Both the position numbers and the translations under genes were made by a program. From the NCBI GenBank assembly GCA_902776645.1, contig CACYQT010000021.1, positions 1 through 59,376 on the forward strand: DNA of 59,376 bases, written 5' to 3'. This DNA is from an uncultured bacterium (GTDB taxonomy: Bacteria; Verrucomicrobiota; Lentisphaeria; Oligosphaerales; Oligosphaeraceae). The notes below the pieces were generated by a model. That model saw only the letters and a program-made list of their open reading frames with translations, did not search any database and was not told where the DNA came from. Shown here piece after piece: positions 7,603 to 17,100 of the stretch (position 1 is the first letter of the stretch; every line of letters starts with the position of its first letter).

Positions 7603-10422
7603 ATGATACAACTGCCTTTCCTACATGAAAAAATCGACAATGGTTCCATTCTTCTTGAACATTATGAAGTGAAGGAAGCCGTTGCAAACGGATATGTCTG
7701 CCATCGCCGCGACCACGACGCCGACTACCTGCTGAAGCCGGTCGCCGCCAATCTCGACAAGCAGGACGCTCAGGAGCTTCAGCAAAACGCCTCAAAGCTT
7801 TCCGAAATTCTGATCCATCAGAACATTGCGCATATTCTGCTTGCCGCCAAGGATGAAAAGACGGACGCGTTTTTCACCGTCGCGCAGGCCGCGCAAGGAG
7901 AAAAACTCAAACGTTGGGCGGACGGCAAGCGTGAAAACGGCGTCCTGCCCGTCGCCGCCTTGCTTCCAATTCTGCGCCAAATCGCCAACGGCCTCGACTA
8001 TGCGGAACGGAAGGGATTCCACCATCCCGCATTGCAGTCCGGCAGCATCGTCGTCACGCCCCAAGGCGAAGCCATCATCCATGATTTCGACTTGCTCGCA
8101 CTGCCGTCCGACCGCCTCCAGCAATATCTGGGCTCGCCGGAATTGGAATGGCCGGTTGGCTACATGCCGCCGGAAGTCTGCCAAGGGCAATTAGTTAATG
8201 CCGCCGCCAATCAATACACGCTGGCCGTCATCGCCTATGAACTGCTCGCAGGCAAGCTGCCTTTTGTGAATCCGAATATCCGCGTCCTTCGGCAGGCAAT
8301 CATTGACGACAAGCCGTCCCCACTGCCCGGCCTTTCCGATGCCCAGAATGCGGTTATCCTTAAGGCCCTGGCGAAAAAGCCTGAAGACCGTTATGCATCG
8401 TGTGAAGCATTCATCAACGCCTTGTCGGACGCAACGGTTCAGCAGACGCCCGCTCCCGCGCAGAACATGCTCAAGACGTTCTTCAGCAACCGTCTGAACA
8501 TCGTCCTCTGCCTGATTCTCGCCGCCTTTGCATTTTATATAATTAAGCTCTCGATTGATCAGATCAAATCAACTCCCGCCCTTACACAGAATAAAGAAGA
8601 CGTCTCACAAAAGACTGCTCCCAATACTGTTGTTGCGGACAAGACTATAGAAGAGGCGAAACGCTTAGAAGAAGAGAAGAAAGCGGCGGAAGCCAAGAAG
8701 GCCGCTGAAGAAGCAAAACGTCTGGAGGAGGAAAAGAAAGCGGCGGAAGCCAAGAAGGCCGCTGAAGAAGCGAAACGTCTGGAGGAGGAAAAGAAAGCGG
8801 CGGAAGCCAAGAAGGCCGCTGAGGAAGCGAAACGTCTGGAGGAGGAAAAGAAAGCGGCGGAGGCCAAGAAGGCCGCTGAGGAAGCGAAACGCCTGGAGGA
8901 GGAAAAGAAAGCAGCGGAGGCCAAGAAGGCCGCTGAGGAAGCGAAACGTCTTGAAGAGGAAAAGAAAGCGGCGGAAGCCAAGCGGCTTGAAGAGGCGCGT
9001 AAAGCCGAAGAGGCGCGCAAGGCGGAGGAAGCCAAGAAAGCCGCTGAAGAGGCGCGCAAAGCCGAAGAAGCGCGTAAAGCCGAAGAGGCACGAAAAGCAG
9101 CGGAAGCCAAGCGGCTCGAAGAAGAGCGAAAAGCCGCGGAAGCGAAGAAGGCCGCTGAAGAAGCGCGTAAAGCCGAAGAGGCGCGCAAGGCGGAGGAAGC
9201 CAAGAAAGCCGCTGAAGAGGCGCGCAAGAAAGAATTGTCCCGCATCCGTTTCTACGCTCCAAAATACTTGTTCGCAAAGGATATCCAGTTCTTCCCCGAA
9301 ATCGTAGACACGGCGCGTGCCGATTCCATTGATAAACTGACAAATGCCATCGAGCAGGTGGCCGCCAACAAACAATGGCGTCGCGTCAAGGAGCTTGCCA
9401 TTCAGTTGAAAGACTATGATCAAGTTCGGGGCGACAAATGGCTGGAAACAGCTGAAAAGCAATTGGGGCCAAGCGTGTATGTCACGGCTTTGCTGTACGG
9501 AAAGGAAGTCAGTGCAACACTCCTGAACAATAAAAAGACGACGCCCGTGCTTTTGACTGGCCTTGTATATGGATCAACCTACTCGGGTGAACTCGTCTAT
9601 GAACACAATGGAGAGCAATTCAGGGGAGATATCAAATTCAAAGTTGATTGGCGAGATGAAAAGCCTTATCGTGTCGTCTTGAAATCCGCCCTCCCGATGA
9701 AGGAAATTCCGTTGGAAGGCGCGGACGCCATCCAGCTGGTGGAAGTCGAGCCGGGCGAGTTCATGATGGGCGAAGGCAATGCCGCCGATGACGAACTGCG
9801 CCATTTGGTCAAGTTGTCGGATAAGTTCTGGATGGGCAGACATGAAATCACGCAGAAACAGTGGAAGGCGGTCATGGGCGACAATCCCTCCAATTTCAAG
9901 AACGACGACAACCCCGTGGAAAGGATCTCGTGGAACGAAGCCATGAAATTCTGCGAGAAACTGAACAAAATGGCGGCGGACGCCATTCCGGAAGGTTACC
10001 AGGTCTCCCTTCCCACCGAAGCGCAATGGGAGTTCGCCGCCCGCGGCGGAAAAAAGACTAAATACTATCCGTATAGCGGCAGCGACATCATCGACGACAT
10101 CGCATGGCATTCGGAGAACTCCAACGCCCGCACGCAGCCGGTCGGCATGAAGTTCCCCAATGAACTCAATCTGTACGACATGACGGGCAACGTCTGGGAA
10201 TGGTGCCTCGACGCCTGCACATGGGAGAACAAGGTGATAACGGACACGTATCGCGACGGCGTCGTGGATCCAGTCAGCATGCAAGGCGATCTCCACATCA
10301 TCCGTGGCGGCGGCTGGCTCAGCAGCCCCAAGAACTGCCGTATCTCCAACCGCCTCTGCTGCGACACGAATTTCAAGATCTACAATCTTGGCCTGCGCAT
10401 CGTGCTGGTCCCCAAGAAGTAG
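7603..10422 (+). CDS. Pseudokinase / TM / TolA-like coiled coil / SUMF1 (FGE-sulfatase) protein
   Basis: A 939-residue protein. The start at 7603 is chosen because GGAG lies 6 bases upstream; an in-frame GTG at 7591 overlaps that site. Residues 1-280 have a Ser/Thr kinase fold: VAIK-type Lys45 (YLLKPV), DFD at 161-163, and a PPE/ELLAGKLPF C-lobe. The catalytic HRD loop is HHP at 140-142 and the usual Lys and Asn are Gln and Ser, so phosphotransfer is unlikely. One membrane helix lies at about 296-318. Residues 349-543 are repeated AEEAKRLEEEKKAAEAKK units like the TolA stalk, long enough to cross the periplasm. Residues 705-939 are a SUMF1/FGE-sulfatase domain (GEFMMGE, PVERISWNEA, LPTEAQWEFAARGG, NVWEWC, RGGGWL). 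It closes the operon and could link cytoplasmic sensing to a periplasmic or outer-membrane activity. Confidence 0.8.
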   Translation: MIQLPFLHEKIDNGSILLEHYEVKEAVANGYVCHRRDHDADYLLKPVAANLDKQDAQELQQNASKLSEILIHQNIAHILLAAKDEKTDAFFTVAQAAQGEKLKRWADGKRENGVLPVAALLPILRQIANGLDYAERKGFHHPALQSGSIVVTPQGEAIIHDFDLLALPSDRLQQYLGSPELEWPVGYMPPEVCQGQLVNAAANQYTLAVIAYELLAGKLPFVNPNIRVLRQAIIDDKPSPLPGLSDAQNAVILKALAKKPEDRYASCEAFINALSDATVQQTPAPAQNMLKTFFSNRLNIVLCLILAAFAFYIIKLSIDQIKSTPALTQNKEDVSQKTAPNTVVADKTIEEAKRLEEEKKAAEAKKAAEEAKRLEEEKKAAEAKKAAEEAKRLEEEKKAAEAKKAAEEAKRLEEEKKAAEAKKAAEEAKRLEEEKKAAEAKKAAEEAKRLEEEKKAAEAKRLEEARKAEEARKAEEAKKAAEEARKAEEARKAEEARKAAEAKRLEEERKAAEAKKAAEEARKAEEARKAEEAKKAAEEARKKELSRIRFYAPKYLFAKDIQFFPEIVDTARADSIDKLTNAIEQVAANKQWRRVKELAIQLKDYDQVRGDKWLETAEKQLGPSVYVTALLYGKEVSATLLNNKKTTPVLLTGLVYGSTYSGELVYEHNGEQFRGDIKFKVDWRDEKPYRVVLKSALPMKEIPLEGADAIQLVEVEPGEFMMGEGNAADDELRHLVKLSDKFWMGRHEITQKQWKAVMGDNPSNFKNDDNPVERISWNEAMKFCEKLNKMAADAIPEGYQVSLPTEAQWEFAARGGKKTKYYPYSGSDIIDDIAWHSENSNARTQPVGMKFPNELNLYDMTGNVWEWCLDACTWENKVITDTYRDGVVDPVSMQGDLHIIRGGGWLSSPKNCRISNRLCCDTNFKIYNLGLRIVLVPKK
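8648..9230 (+). repeat. In-frame tandem repeat encoding a TolA-like coiled coil
   Basis: Repeats of about 60 bases encode AAEAKKAAEEAKRLEEEKK; six near-identical units are followed by variant AEEARKAEEARK units. The DNA copies differ mainly at synonymous sites. In-frame changes in copy number would change stalk length without breaking the gene. Confidence 0.85.
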
Positions 10423-10487
10423 GCCTGCATGGCGGCCTCCGTTTGCGGAAACACGACGCCTCCGCAACGTTTTCAGCTTCTCATTTC

Positions 10488-10517
10488 TTGATTTTTCCGC
10501 TTGAAAGAGCATATTAT
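10488..10517 (+). promoter_or_regulatory. Sigma-70-type promoter of tRNA-Ser
   Basis: TTGATT (10488-10493) and TATTAT (10512-10517) are separated by 18 bases, and the tRNA starts 18 bases downstream. The boxes are read by eye. Confidence 0.5.
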
Positions 10518-10535
10518 TGAAGCGAACATCTCGTC

Positions 10536-10624
10536 GGAGAGATGGCTGAGCGGTCTAAGGCAGCGGTCTTGAAAACCGCCGTAGGTTCGTCCTACCGAGG
10601 GTTCGAATCCCTCTCTCTCCGCCA
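10536..10624 (+). tRNA. tRNA-Ser (anticodon UGA)
   Basis: The acceptor stem GGAGAGA pairs with TCTCTCC, followed by discriminator G and an encoded CCA (10622-10624). The anticodon stem GCGGT/ACCGC closes loop CTTGAAA with TGA at 10570-10572. A long variable arm (GTAGG...CCTAC) and a GGTTCGAATCC T-arm are present. This is a class II tRNA reading UCA and wobble codons. Confidence 0.96.
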
Positions 10625-10640
10625 TGCTAAAACATTATAG

Positions 10641-10675
10641 AAAGCCCGTCCGGCCTTAAAATCGGGCGGGCTTTT
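10641..10675 (+). terminator. Intrinsic terminator after tRNA-Ser
   Basis: A 12-bp stem (AAAGCCCGTCCG at 10641-10652, CGGGCGGGCTTT at 10663-10674, one G-T pair) with a 10-base loop ends in TTTT. Confidence 0.75.
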
Positions 10676-10716
10676 CCGTATCGATAAATAATCAAACCAA
10701 AAAAGCGGTGAAATCC

Positions 10717-11466
10717 ATGCTGAATCTGGAAAACATATCATTCGCGGTCCAGGATGGCAAGAAGACGAAGGAGATCATCCACAACGTCAATCTGAGCCTT
10801 CCTTCGGGCAAGCTGACGGTCATCACCGGTCCGAACGGCGGCGGCAAATCGACGCTCGCACGGCTGATCGCGGGAATCGAGAAGCCGTCCGAAGGGCGGA
10901 TTCTCCTGAACGATGTCGATATAACAGGCAAGACCATCACGGAACGCGCGAAGGCCGGCATCGGCTTCGCCTTCCAGCAACCCGTGCGGTTCAAGGGGAT
11001 ACGGGTCATTGACCTGCTCCGACTGGCCACTGGCAAGCAGTTGACGACGCAGGAGGCCTGCGAATATCTGTCGGCCGTCGGGCTGTGCGCCCTCGATTAC
11101 GTCCGCCGCGAAGTGAACGCCAGCCTTTCCGGCGGCGAACTGAAGCGCATCGAAATCGCCACCGTTTTCGCAAAAGGCTCGGAGATTTCCATCTTCGACG
11201 AACCCGAGGCGGGCATCGACCTGTGGAGCTTCCAGAATCTCATCGAGCTCTTCCAGAACATGCGCCAAAACATCCACGGCAGTTCCATTCTCATCATCTC
11301 CCATCAGGAGCGCATCCTGAACATCGCGGATGAAATCATCGTCATGAAAAACGGAAGCGTCGACAAACAAGGCCCCAAGGATGAAATTCTCCCATCGTTG
11401 ACCGGTTCGCCGCTCGCTGTCGGAAATTGCTGCAAACTCGGCATCGGGAGGGATTCAAAATGCTGA
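10717..11466 (+). CDS. sufC: SufC-like Fe-S cluster assembly ATPase
   Basis: A 249-residue ABC ATPase without membrane segments. It has Walker A (GPNGGGKST), ABC signature LSGGELKR, Walker B ISIFDEPEAGID and a switch His in IISHQER. The order and the D-loop sequence EPEAGID match SufC, the ATPase of the SUF machinery, rather than an export ABC protein. It works in the cytoplasm with SufB/SufD scaffold proteins. ATG at 10717 is preferred over the in-frame GTG at 10708, because a weak GGTGA (10707-10711) lies just before it. The next gene overlaps by 7 bases and encodes a SufB/D-like protein, supporting the assignment. No sufS, sufU or sufE is in the window. Confidence 0.8.
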   Translation: MLNLENISFAVQDGKKTKEIIHNVNLSLPSGKLTVITGPNGGGKSTLARLIAGIEKPSEGRILLNDVDITGKTITERAKAGIGFAFQQPVRFKGIRVIDLLRLATGKQLTTQEACEYLSAVGLCALDYVRREVNASLSGGELKRIEIATVFAKGSEISIFDEPEAGIDLWSFQNLIELFQNMRQNIHGSSILIISHQERILNIADEIIVMKNGSVDKQGPKDEILPSLTGSPLAVGNCCKLGIGRDSKC

Positions 11467-12386
11467 AAATGACCGATACAGTCAAGAATATGCTGAAAGA
11501 GCTGACGGGCCAGGAAGGCGACTACGACGGCGCTTTCAACATCCGGACGGACGGACAGTCCGCCGGCCGCCAGTCCACCGCCGCCATCCGCATCGAGCTC
11601 AAGCCTAACGGCGCGGGGCTCGACATCCATATCGCCCCGGGAACGCACCGTGACAAAGTCCACATTCCCGTCGTCATGACCGAAAGCGGTCTCAAGGAAG
11701 TCGTATACAACGACTTCCATATCGGCGAAGGCGCCGACGTGACCATCGTCGCCGGCTGCGGCATCCACAACTGCGGCGCACGGGATTCCGAACACGACGG
11801 CATCCACCGCTTCTGGCTCGCGAAGAACGCCTCCGTCAAATATGTTGAAAAGCATGTCGGTTCAGGCGACGGCAAGGGGAAGCGCATCCTGAACCCCGTG
11901 ACGGAAGTCTACATGGAGGAAAACAGCACCATGGAGATGGAAATGGTCCAGATCCGCGGCGTGGACGACACGGAGCGCACGACGACGGCGGAACTGGCGG
12001 CCAACGCCAAACTGATCGTCCGCGAACGCCTCATGACGCACAACAACCAACGGGCCATCAGCACGTATTCCGTCAAGCTGAACGGTGAAGGCTCCAGCGC
12101 GGATGTCGTGTCCCGTTCCGTCGCACGGGATGATTCCTTCCAGAAGTTCGACGCGAAGCTGCTCGGCAACGCCCCCTGCACAGGCCACACGGAATGCGAT
12201 TCCATCATCATGGACCACGGCAGGATTCTGGCCGTGCCCGGCCTGGAGGCCAACGACGTCGACGCGGCGCTCGTCCATGAAGCCGCCATCGGCAAGATCG
12301 CTGGCGAACAGCTGATCAAGCTGATGACGCTCGGCCTGACGGAGCAGGAGGCGGAGGAGCAGATCATCAACGGATTCCTGAAGTAA
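11460..12386 (+). CDS. SufB/SufD-family Fe-S scaffold protein
   Basis: A 308-residue protein made largely of beta-helix-forming sequence with the SufB/SufD C-terminal core: DISRSV-type segment ADVVSRSVARDDSFQKFDAKLLG, C-x-GHTECDSIIMD, PGLEANDVDAALVHEAAIGKIAGEQLIKLMTLGL, and terminal EEAEEQIINGFL. The helical tail ...LTEQEAEEQIINGF is diagnostic of the family. Start 11460 overlaps the sufC stop (ATGCTGA) and has GGGAGG a few bases upstream. It is shorter than canonical SufB (~480) and SufD (~420). With only one scaffold gene, the operon resembles the two-gene SufC-SufB type proposed as ancestral (SmsCB). Cys-rich motif CGIHNCGA (about residue 100) is notable. Confidence 0.75.
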   Translation: MLKMTDTVKNMLKELTGQEGDYDGAFNIRTDGQSAGRQSTAAIRIELKPNGAGLDIHIAPGTHRDKVHIPVVMTESGLKEVVYNDFHIGEGADVTIVAGCGIHNCGARDSEHDGIHRFWLAKNASVKYVEKHVGSGDGKGKRILNPVTEVYMEENSTMEMEMVQIRGVDDTERTTTAELAANAKLIVRERLMTHNNQRAISTYSVKLNGEGSSADVVSRSVARDDSFQKFDAKLLGNAPCTGHTECDSIIMDHGRILAVPGLEANDVDAALVHEAAIGKIAGEQLIKLMTLGLTEQEAEEQIINGFLK

Positions 12387-12389
12387 AAC

Positions 12390-12409
12390 CGCCGCAACGC
12401 GTTGCGGCG
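12390..12409. terminator. Perfect 20-bp palindrome after the suf operon
   Basis: CGCCGCAACG and its exact complement CGTTGCGGCG meet without a loop, 4 bases after the suf stop. There is no T-run, so it may be a factor-assisted terminator or a protein-binding site. Confidence 0.4.
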
Positions 12410-12440
12410 ATCCATAACACCATTTGCAAGGTCTCGGTTC

Positions 12441-13811
12441 ATGTTGAAAAATCTCTTTTTGTTCATCATCTTAGGAGCCATCATGGAAATTGAAGCAGAA
12501 GCATTGGACTATTCCGTGGACGTGAAACTGGAGCCCGAAAACGCCATTCTCAATTGCGGCGAAACCTTCAAGGCCTCCGTCCTTCTGAAGAAAGGCGGCC
12601 AGCCGATCTCCGGGCAGAAAATGGTCGTCACGACGAAATGGGAGTCGAAAACCGTCAAGGAGGAGACGATTATCTCCGACGGCAAGCCGTTCGAAATCCA
12701 ATACAGCAGCGACAAGCCTGGCTGGTGTTATGTTTGCATTGTCCTGCAGGACGAAAACGGCAAAACCATTCCGAATCCGGGCACGGGGAACCGCCAGTTG
12801 AACAAGAAGCATCTTGCGACCGAATTCGGCGCCATCTTCTCTCCGGACAAGCTCATCGCCGTCTCAAACGAACCTGCCGATTTTGACGCCTTCTGGGCCG
12901 CCGAACGTGAAAAACTTGCCAAATGCCCAATGGAGGCCAAGCTTGTTCCGGTATCCGTCTTGCCCAAATATGAAAACAAGATCGAATGCTACGCCGTTGA
13001 AATCACGTGCCTTGGACGCGCTCCTGTGACGGGTTATCTGGCGTATCCGATTGGCGCCAAACCGAAATCGCTTCCAGCCGTCGTCGATTACGAAAGCATG
13101 GTCTGGCAGGACGCTCCGAAGAACACCGCCTGCAACACGGCGTTGCTCGCCAACGCCATTGCGCTGTCCGCCAGCTGGCATGGCCTCGAAACAGGCCATC
13201 CCGCTGAATGGTACGTCCAGAAAGGAAAGGAATTCTACCTGGAAGGCGGTCGTTACAATGCGCAGGATCCGCTCAAATGGGTCCAGCATGACATGTTCTT
13301 CCGCGTGTTGCGCGCGTTGGACTACATCAAGACGCGCCCCGAATGGAACGGAAAGGATTTGGTGACGCGCGGCGGAAGCCTCGGCGGCATTGAAAATCTC
13401 TGCGCCGCGGCGTTGGACAAAGACATCACGATCGCCATCATCAGCGTGCCATCCGCCTGCGACTACAACGCGCAGGCAGTCGGACGCTGCCCGCAAGGCG
13501 TTTTCCGCAAAGGCGATGGCCCCAAATTGCTTCTGGAGAATCCCGCCATCGCGAAGTCGATGGCCTATCACGACGGCGTAAACTTCGCCAAGAGAATCAC
13601 CTGCGACACATACGTCTGCACAGGTTTCGCGGATGAATCCTGCTATCCGAGCAATGTTTTCTCCATGTACAACGCGATTCCCGCCACCACGAAAAAGTTC
13701 ATGAGCACGAATCCCTTCACGGGCCATTTCGGCACGACGCGCAACACGGAAGGCGACAAACGCCTCTCCGAAGGCTTCAACACGGTGACCGTCCTGCAGG
13801 ATCCGATGTAA
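12441..13811 (+). CDS. Acetyl-xylan-esterase / cephalosporin-C deacetylase-like secreted hydrolase
   Basis: A 456-residue alpha/beta hydrolase of the AXE1 type. Residues 1-20 form a signal peptide (KNLFLFIILGA). Residues 25-130 are a beta domain. The catalytic part carries TRGGSLGG (nucleophile Ser about 312), the charge-relay Asp in GFADESCYP and the final His in PFTGHFG. Deacetylation of plant or mucosal polysaccharides is the likely role, and a DUF4838 enzyme follows. Start choice is ambiguous: ATG 12441 gives the signal peptide, whereas ATG 12483 has a better ribosome site (AGGAG, 5-base spacing) but would give a cytoplasmic protein. I prefer 12441. Confidence 0.75.
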   Translation: MLKNLFLFIILGAIMEIEAEALDYSVDVKLEPENAILNCGETFKASVLLKKGGQPISGQKMVVTTKWESKTVKEETIISDGKPFEIQYSSDKPGWCYVCIVLQDENGKTIPNPGTGNRQLNKKHLATEFGAIFSPDKLIAVSNEPADFDAFWAAEREKLAKCPMEAKLVPVSVLPKYENKIECYAVEITCLGRAPVTGYLAYPIGAKPKSLPAVVDYESMVWQDAPKNTACNTALLANAIALSASWHGLETGHPAEWYVQKGKEFYLEGGRYNAQDPLKWVQHDMFFRVLRALDYIKTRPEWNGKDLVTRGGSLGGIENLCAAALDKDITIAIISVPSACDYNAQAVGRCPQGVFRKGDGPKLLLENPAIAKSMAYHDGVNFAKRITCDTYVCTGFADESCYPSNVFSMYNAIPATTKKFMSTNPFTGHFGTTRNTEGDKRLSEGFNTVTVLQDPM

Positions 13812-13909
13812 AACTGACGGATTCAAAACAAGGAAGCAAACTTGGAAAAGCCTTTGCCGTAACGAAATAATCAATTGGGTTTCTTTGTCTAGTAGTCTTG
13901 TGTCTTTTG

Positions 13910-14011
13910 CTCGCGTCTCATGTCTCATGTCTCATGTCTCATGTCTCATGTCAAACCGCATAATGGCAAAGCCATCACGCCCCATGAAGGAAGGGTGACA
14001 TGAGACGCGAG
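13910..14011. repeat. Heptamer array and inverted-repeat element (copy 1)
   Basis: Five exact TCTCATG units (13916-13950) run into GTCAAACCGC. A 15-base segment CTCGCGTCTCATGTC (13910-13924) is exactly complementary to 13997-14011, so the region can fold as a large hairpin. A related element lies at 49531-49648 with the same GTCAAACCGC and GTGACAT(A/G)AGAC ends. The rest of this 324-base gap (13812-14135) continues with degenerate GAGACGA repeats and shows no gene. Confidence 0.7.
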
Positions 14012-14135
14012 ACGAGAGACGAGAGACGAGCGGAGACGAGAGGCGATAAGACGTTGGACGGGCAATGTAAGATGACGGAGCAAGAAGAGATAAAAATCTC
14101 TGCGAAAACACAAGAAAACAAACAAAAGTAGTACG

Positions 14136-17100
14136 ATGTCATTGAAAACATATTTTCTGCTGCTGTCTTCTTTTAGTGCTTTGCTGACGCTTCAAGCCGC
14201 CGACACAGAAGTCAATCTTCTGCGGGCGGATCGTATCGAGGCCGCCGTCATGCATGGCAAAGTCACAGGCATCCGCGGCTATATGATGAATGACATCGCG
14301 CGTGAACGCTATATCATTGCACACAAGCAATACATCGCGGGCGAAGACTGCTTCCATATCGACGTCAACGCCGATGGCGAGGCGACGTTCACGTTTCCAG
14401 ATCCGCTGCCTGCGCCCTATGCGGAGAATCCAGGCGAACTGATCCACTTGTATGTCGGCATCGATCCGCAGCCTCCCGTATCCGCATTCCGTATGTCAGG
14501 CAGGGTGAAACTAAACAAAGGCGCCATACGGCTGAGCCGTGGGCCAACGTTCCAGCCGGCGGCTGACTGGCAGAATTTCGACTATCAAGGAAGTCCATTT
14601 TTCATTCTGCTGACGCCCGCCGCCGGAGCGTCGATCAGCCTTGCGGACATCAAAATGACGCCTGTCTATCCCGCGATCGGCGGTGAAATCGCCTTGCCGG
14701 ACGGCGGCAAACTGACGCGTTTCCTGCTCCCCGAAAACGCGGATTTCGTGACACGTTGGAGCATCGCCATGTGGCGCGGCTGGTTGTGGAAACTGACCGG
14801 CGTGGCGCTGCCCATCGAAACGGTGAAGACGGTCGCGCCGACTCCCGGAGCCTTCGCGGCTTTCCGCGACAAGAGTCTTGAACGCGGCTGGCGGCTTCAA
14901 GTGAACCGTGAAGGCATCACGTTGAATTGCAGTGAAGAAGACGATGTCGCCCCTGCGCTTTTCGACTATCTGCGGATGGCTTTAGGCTGCGCTTTCTACG
15001 CTCCCGGCTGTGAAAAACTGCCGAAAACGCCAATCGCCGCGCTGCCTGCCATAGACCGCCAGACGAAGCCGCATTATCAGGCGATGCTCCATAGCAACCA
15101 CTATCCGTTGATGTCGGGCGGCAAGAAGCGTGATCTGCGCTACATCTGCAACGACGTGAACTACTACCATCTGAACAATCCGGATTGGATCCACGTCCTG
15201 AACACCACCCTCCCCGCCGAACTGTATTACAAGGAGCATCCAGAATATTTCATGATGGACTCGAACGGCAATCGTGTCGTCTCATTCCGTCCCAGTTATA
15301 CCCACCAGTGCTTTTCCAATCCAGACGCGCGGCGCATCATGCTCAAGGGACTGACCGACATCACAAAGGCGCAGCCCGGTCTGCACCGAATGTGCTTCGA
15401 GCCAGGCGACACCGACCTTTTCTGTCTCTGCCCGAAATGCGTCGAATTCAACGGAACGAAAAAGACCAACATCGATCTTCTGATGGATTTTTCCAATGAA
15501 GCGGCGGCGGCCGTCAAGAAAATCGATCCGGACATGGCCATCTACCGTTGCGCATATCTGAACCGTTGTTTTCCACCGTCCAAAGTAAAGGTCGCGGACA
15601 ACATTCATATCTTCTTCTGCCTGACCGAACACGTCATGCCATGCACATTGCATCCAGACTGCGAACGAAACCAGGCAGGAATCAAAATGGCCGAACAATG
15701 GCGGCAGGCTCTCGGCGGCGACACGTCACGGCTGGGCTTCATGACCTACGACGACGCCCGGCCGCTGTCTCTCGCGCGCATGGCGGAATATTACAACCAG
15801 TTCGCCAGCGGTGATTTCTACATGTTCCAATGGCATTACACGCCACTCGCGACACAGTTCGTCATGCCACGATGGAATCTCGGCGAAGACGCCGACAAGC
15901 TGATGGAGGAGTTTGATCTCAACTACTACGGCAAGGCTGGTCAGGCGATGCACGACGTGACGCTTTTCATCGATGAATATGCCCGCAACTACACGCATAA
16001 AGCCAATGAAGGCAAGCTGACCGCCCTCTTCTGCGGACACCAGATGCACGTTTCAGCCAGTGCGTTCGACCGCAAGGCATTGGACCACATCTACACCCTT
16101 TTCGACAAGGCGATTGCCGCCACGGGAGACGACAAAGTGATTCGTGCACGCATCTTCCAGGAAAAGAAATGCGTCGTCGCGGAGGATTTCATCCAATTCG
16201 GCCCCGCCACTTGCGCAACCGACAAAGAGCTGGAGGCGTTCGTCAATCGTCTGAAAGATTTCATCACGATGGCCCGCGAAGCGCCGGACAAGTTTGGCGG
16301 CATCACGCCTGATCAACCCATGCGGAATTTTCTCCTCAGCACGACCGGACTGTCGATTCCAAACACAGGCAAATTCTGGGCGAACGAATCGGTCGTGGAC
16401 GATTTTCTCGCCGCCCCCATGTCGTTCTTCTCGGCGGCGGACAAGATTCCAAGCGGATGGTATTTCAAACCGCTGTCCATGCGCGGCGTGGAATCCCCCA
16501 CCCTGTACAGTTACCAATGTCCGCCAAGATACAGCTTGGCGTTGCGGCGTCCGGGCTGCGGAAAAAGCACGGCGACAATCACGCTGACGCTTACGGAAAC
16601 TCCTTCGGCGGCAAGTTTTCTCGCAATCGAAGGGCAGGATGACGACAAGCCAGGCGTTTCCCAAATGAACATCACCGTCAACGGGAAAACCATATTTTCC
16701 GGCTTGAACCGCTTCCCCGAACGGTCATGGGGCCGCATGGGCATCACCATTCCCGCAGGTTTGCTGAAGGCGGGGCAGAATACCATCGTGATCGCCAACA
16801 CCACTCCTGATACGCCGTCGCGTTCAGCGCGTTTCACCGATGCCGCGCAAGCCGCCAAAGATCCGCAATGGGGCTGGATTGTTCTTTCGGAAACCTACTG
16901 GCTGGATCCAAACGGCGATTTTGACCGTTTTACCAAAGGCGAATTGAATCAGACATGGTGCTTCTACAATGGAAACAGCATGGGCAATGCGAATGTCCAT
17001 AATGGACAGATTGAACTCACGGACGCCGAAATGGGGCCCGCCTTTTATTATAAGCATCAACAGCCCAAACTGGCGATCACGCCAGACGGGCAAGTCAAAC

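Noticed and set aside
8559..9462. Long minus-strand frames opposite the coiled-coil repeat
   Set aside because: They are mirror images of the AEEAKRLEEEKK repeat, which leaves all frames open.
10717..11466. ABC ATPase as the missing exporter of the adhesin operon
   Set aside because: It has no membrane domain, matches SufC, overlaps a SufB/D-like gene, and is separated from the adhesin operon by a tRNA gene and a terminator.
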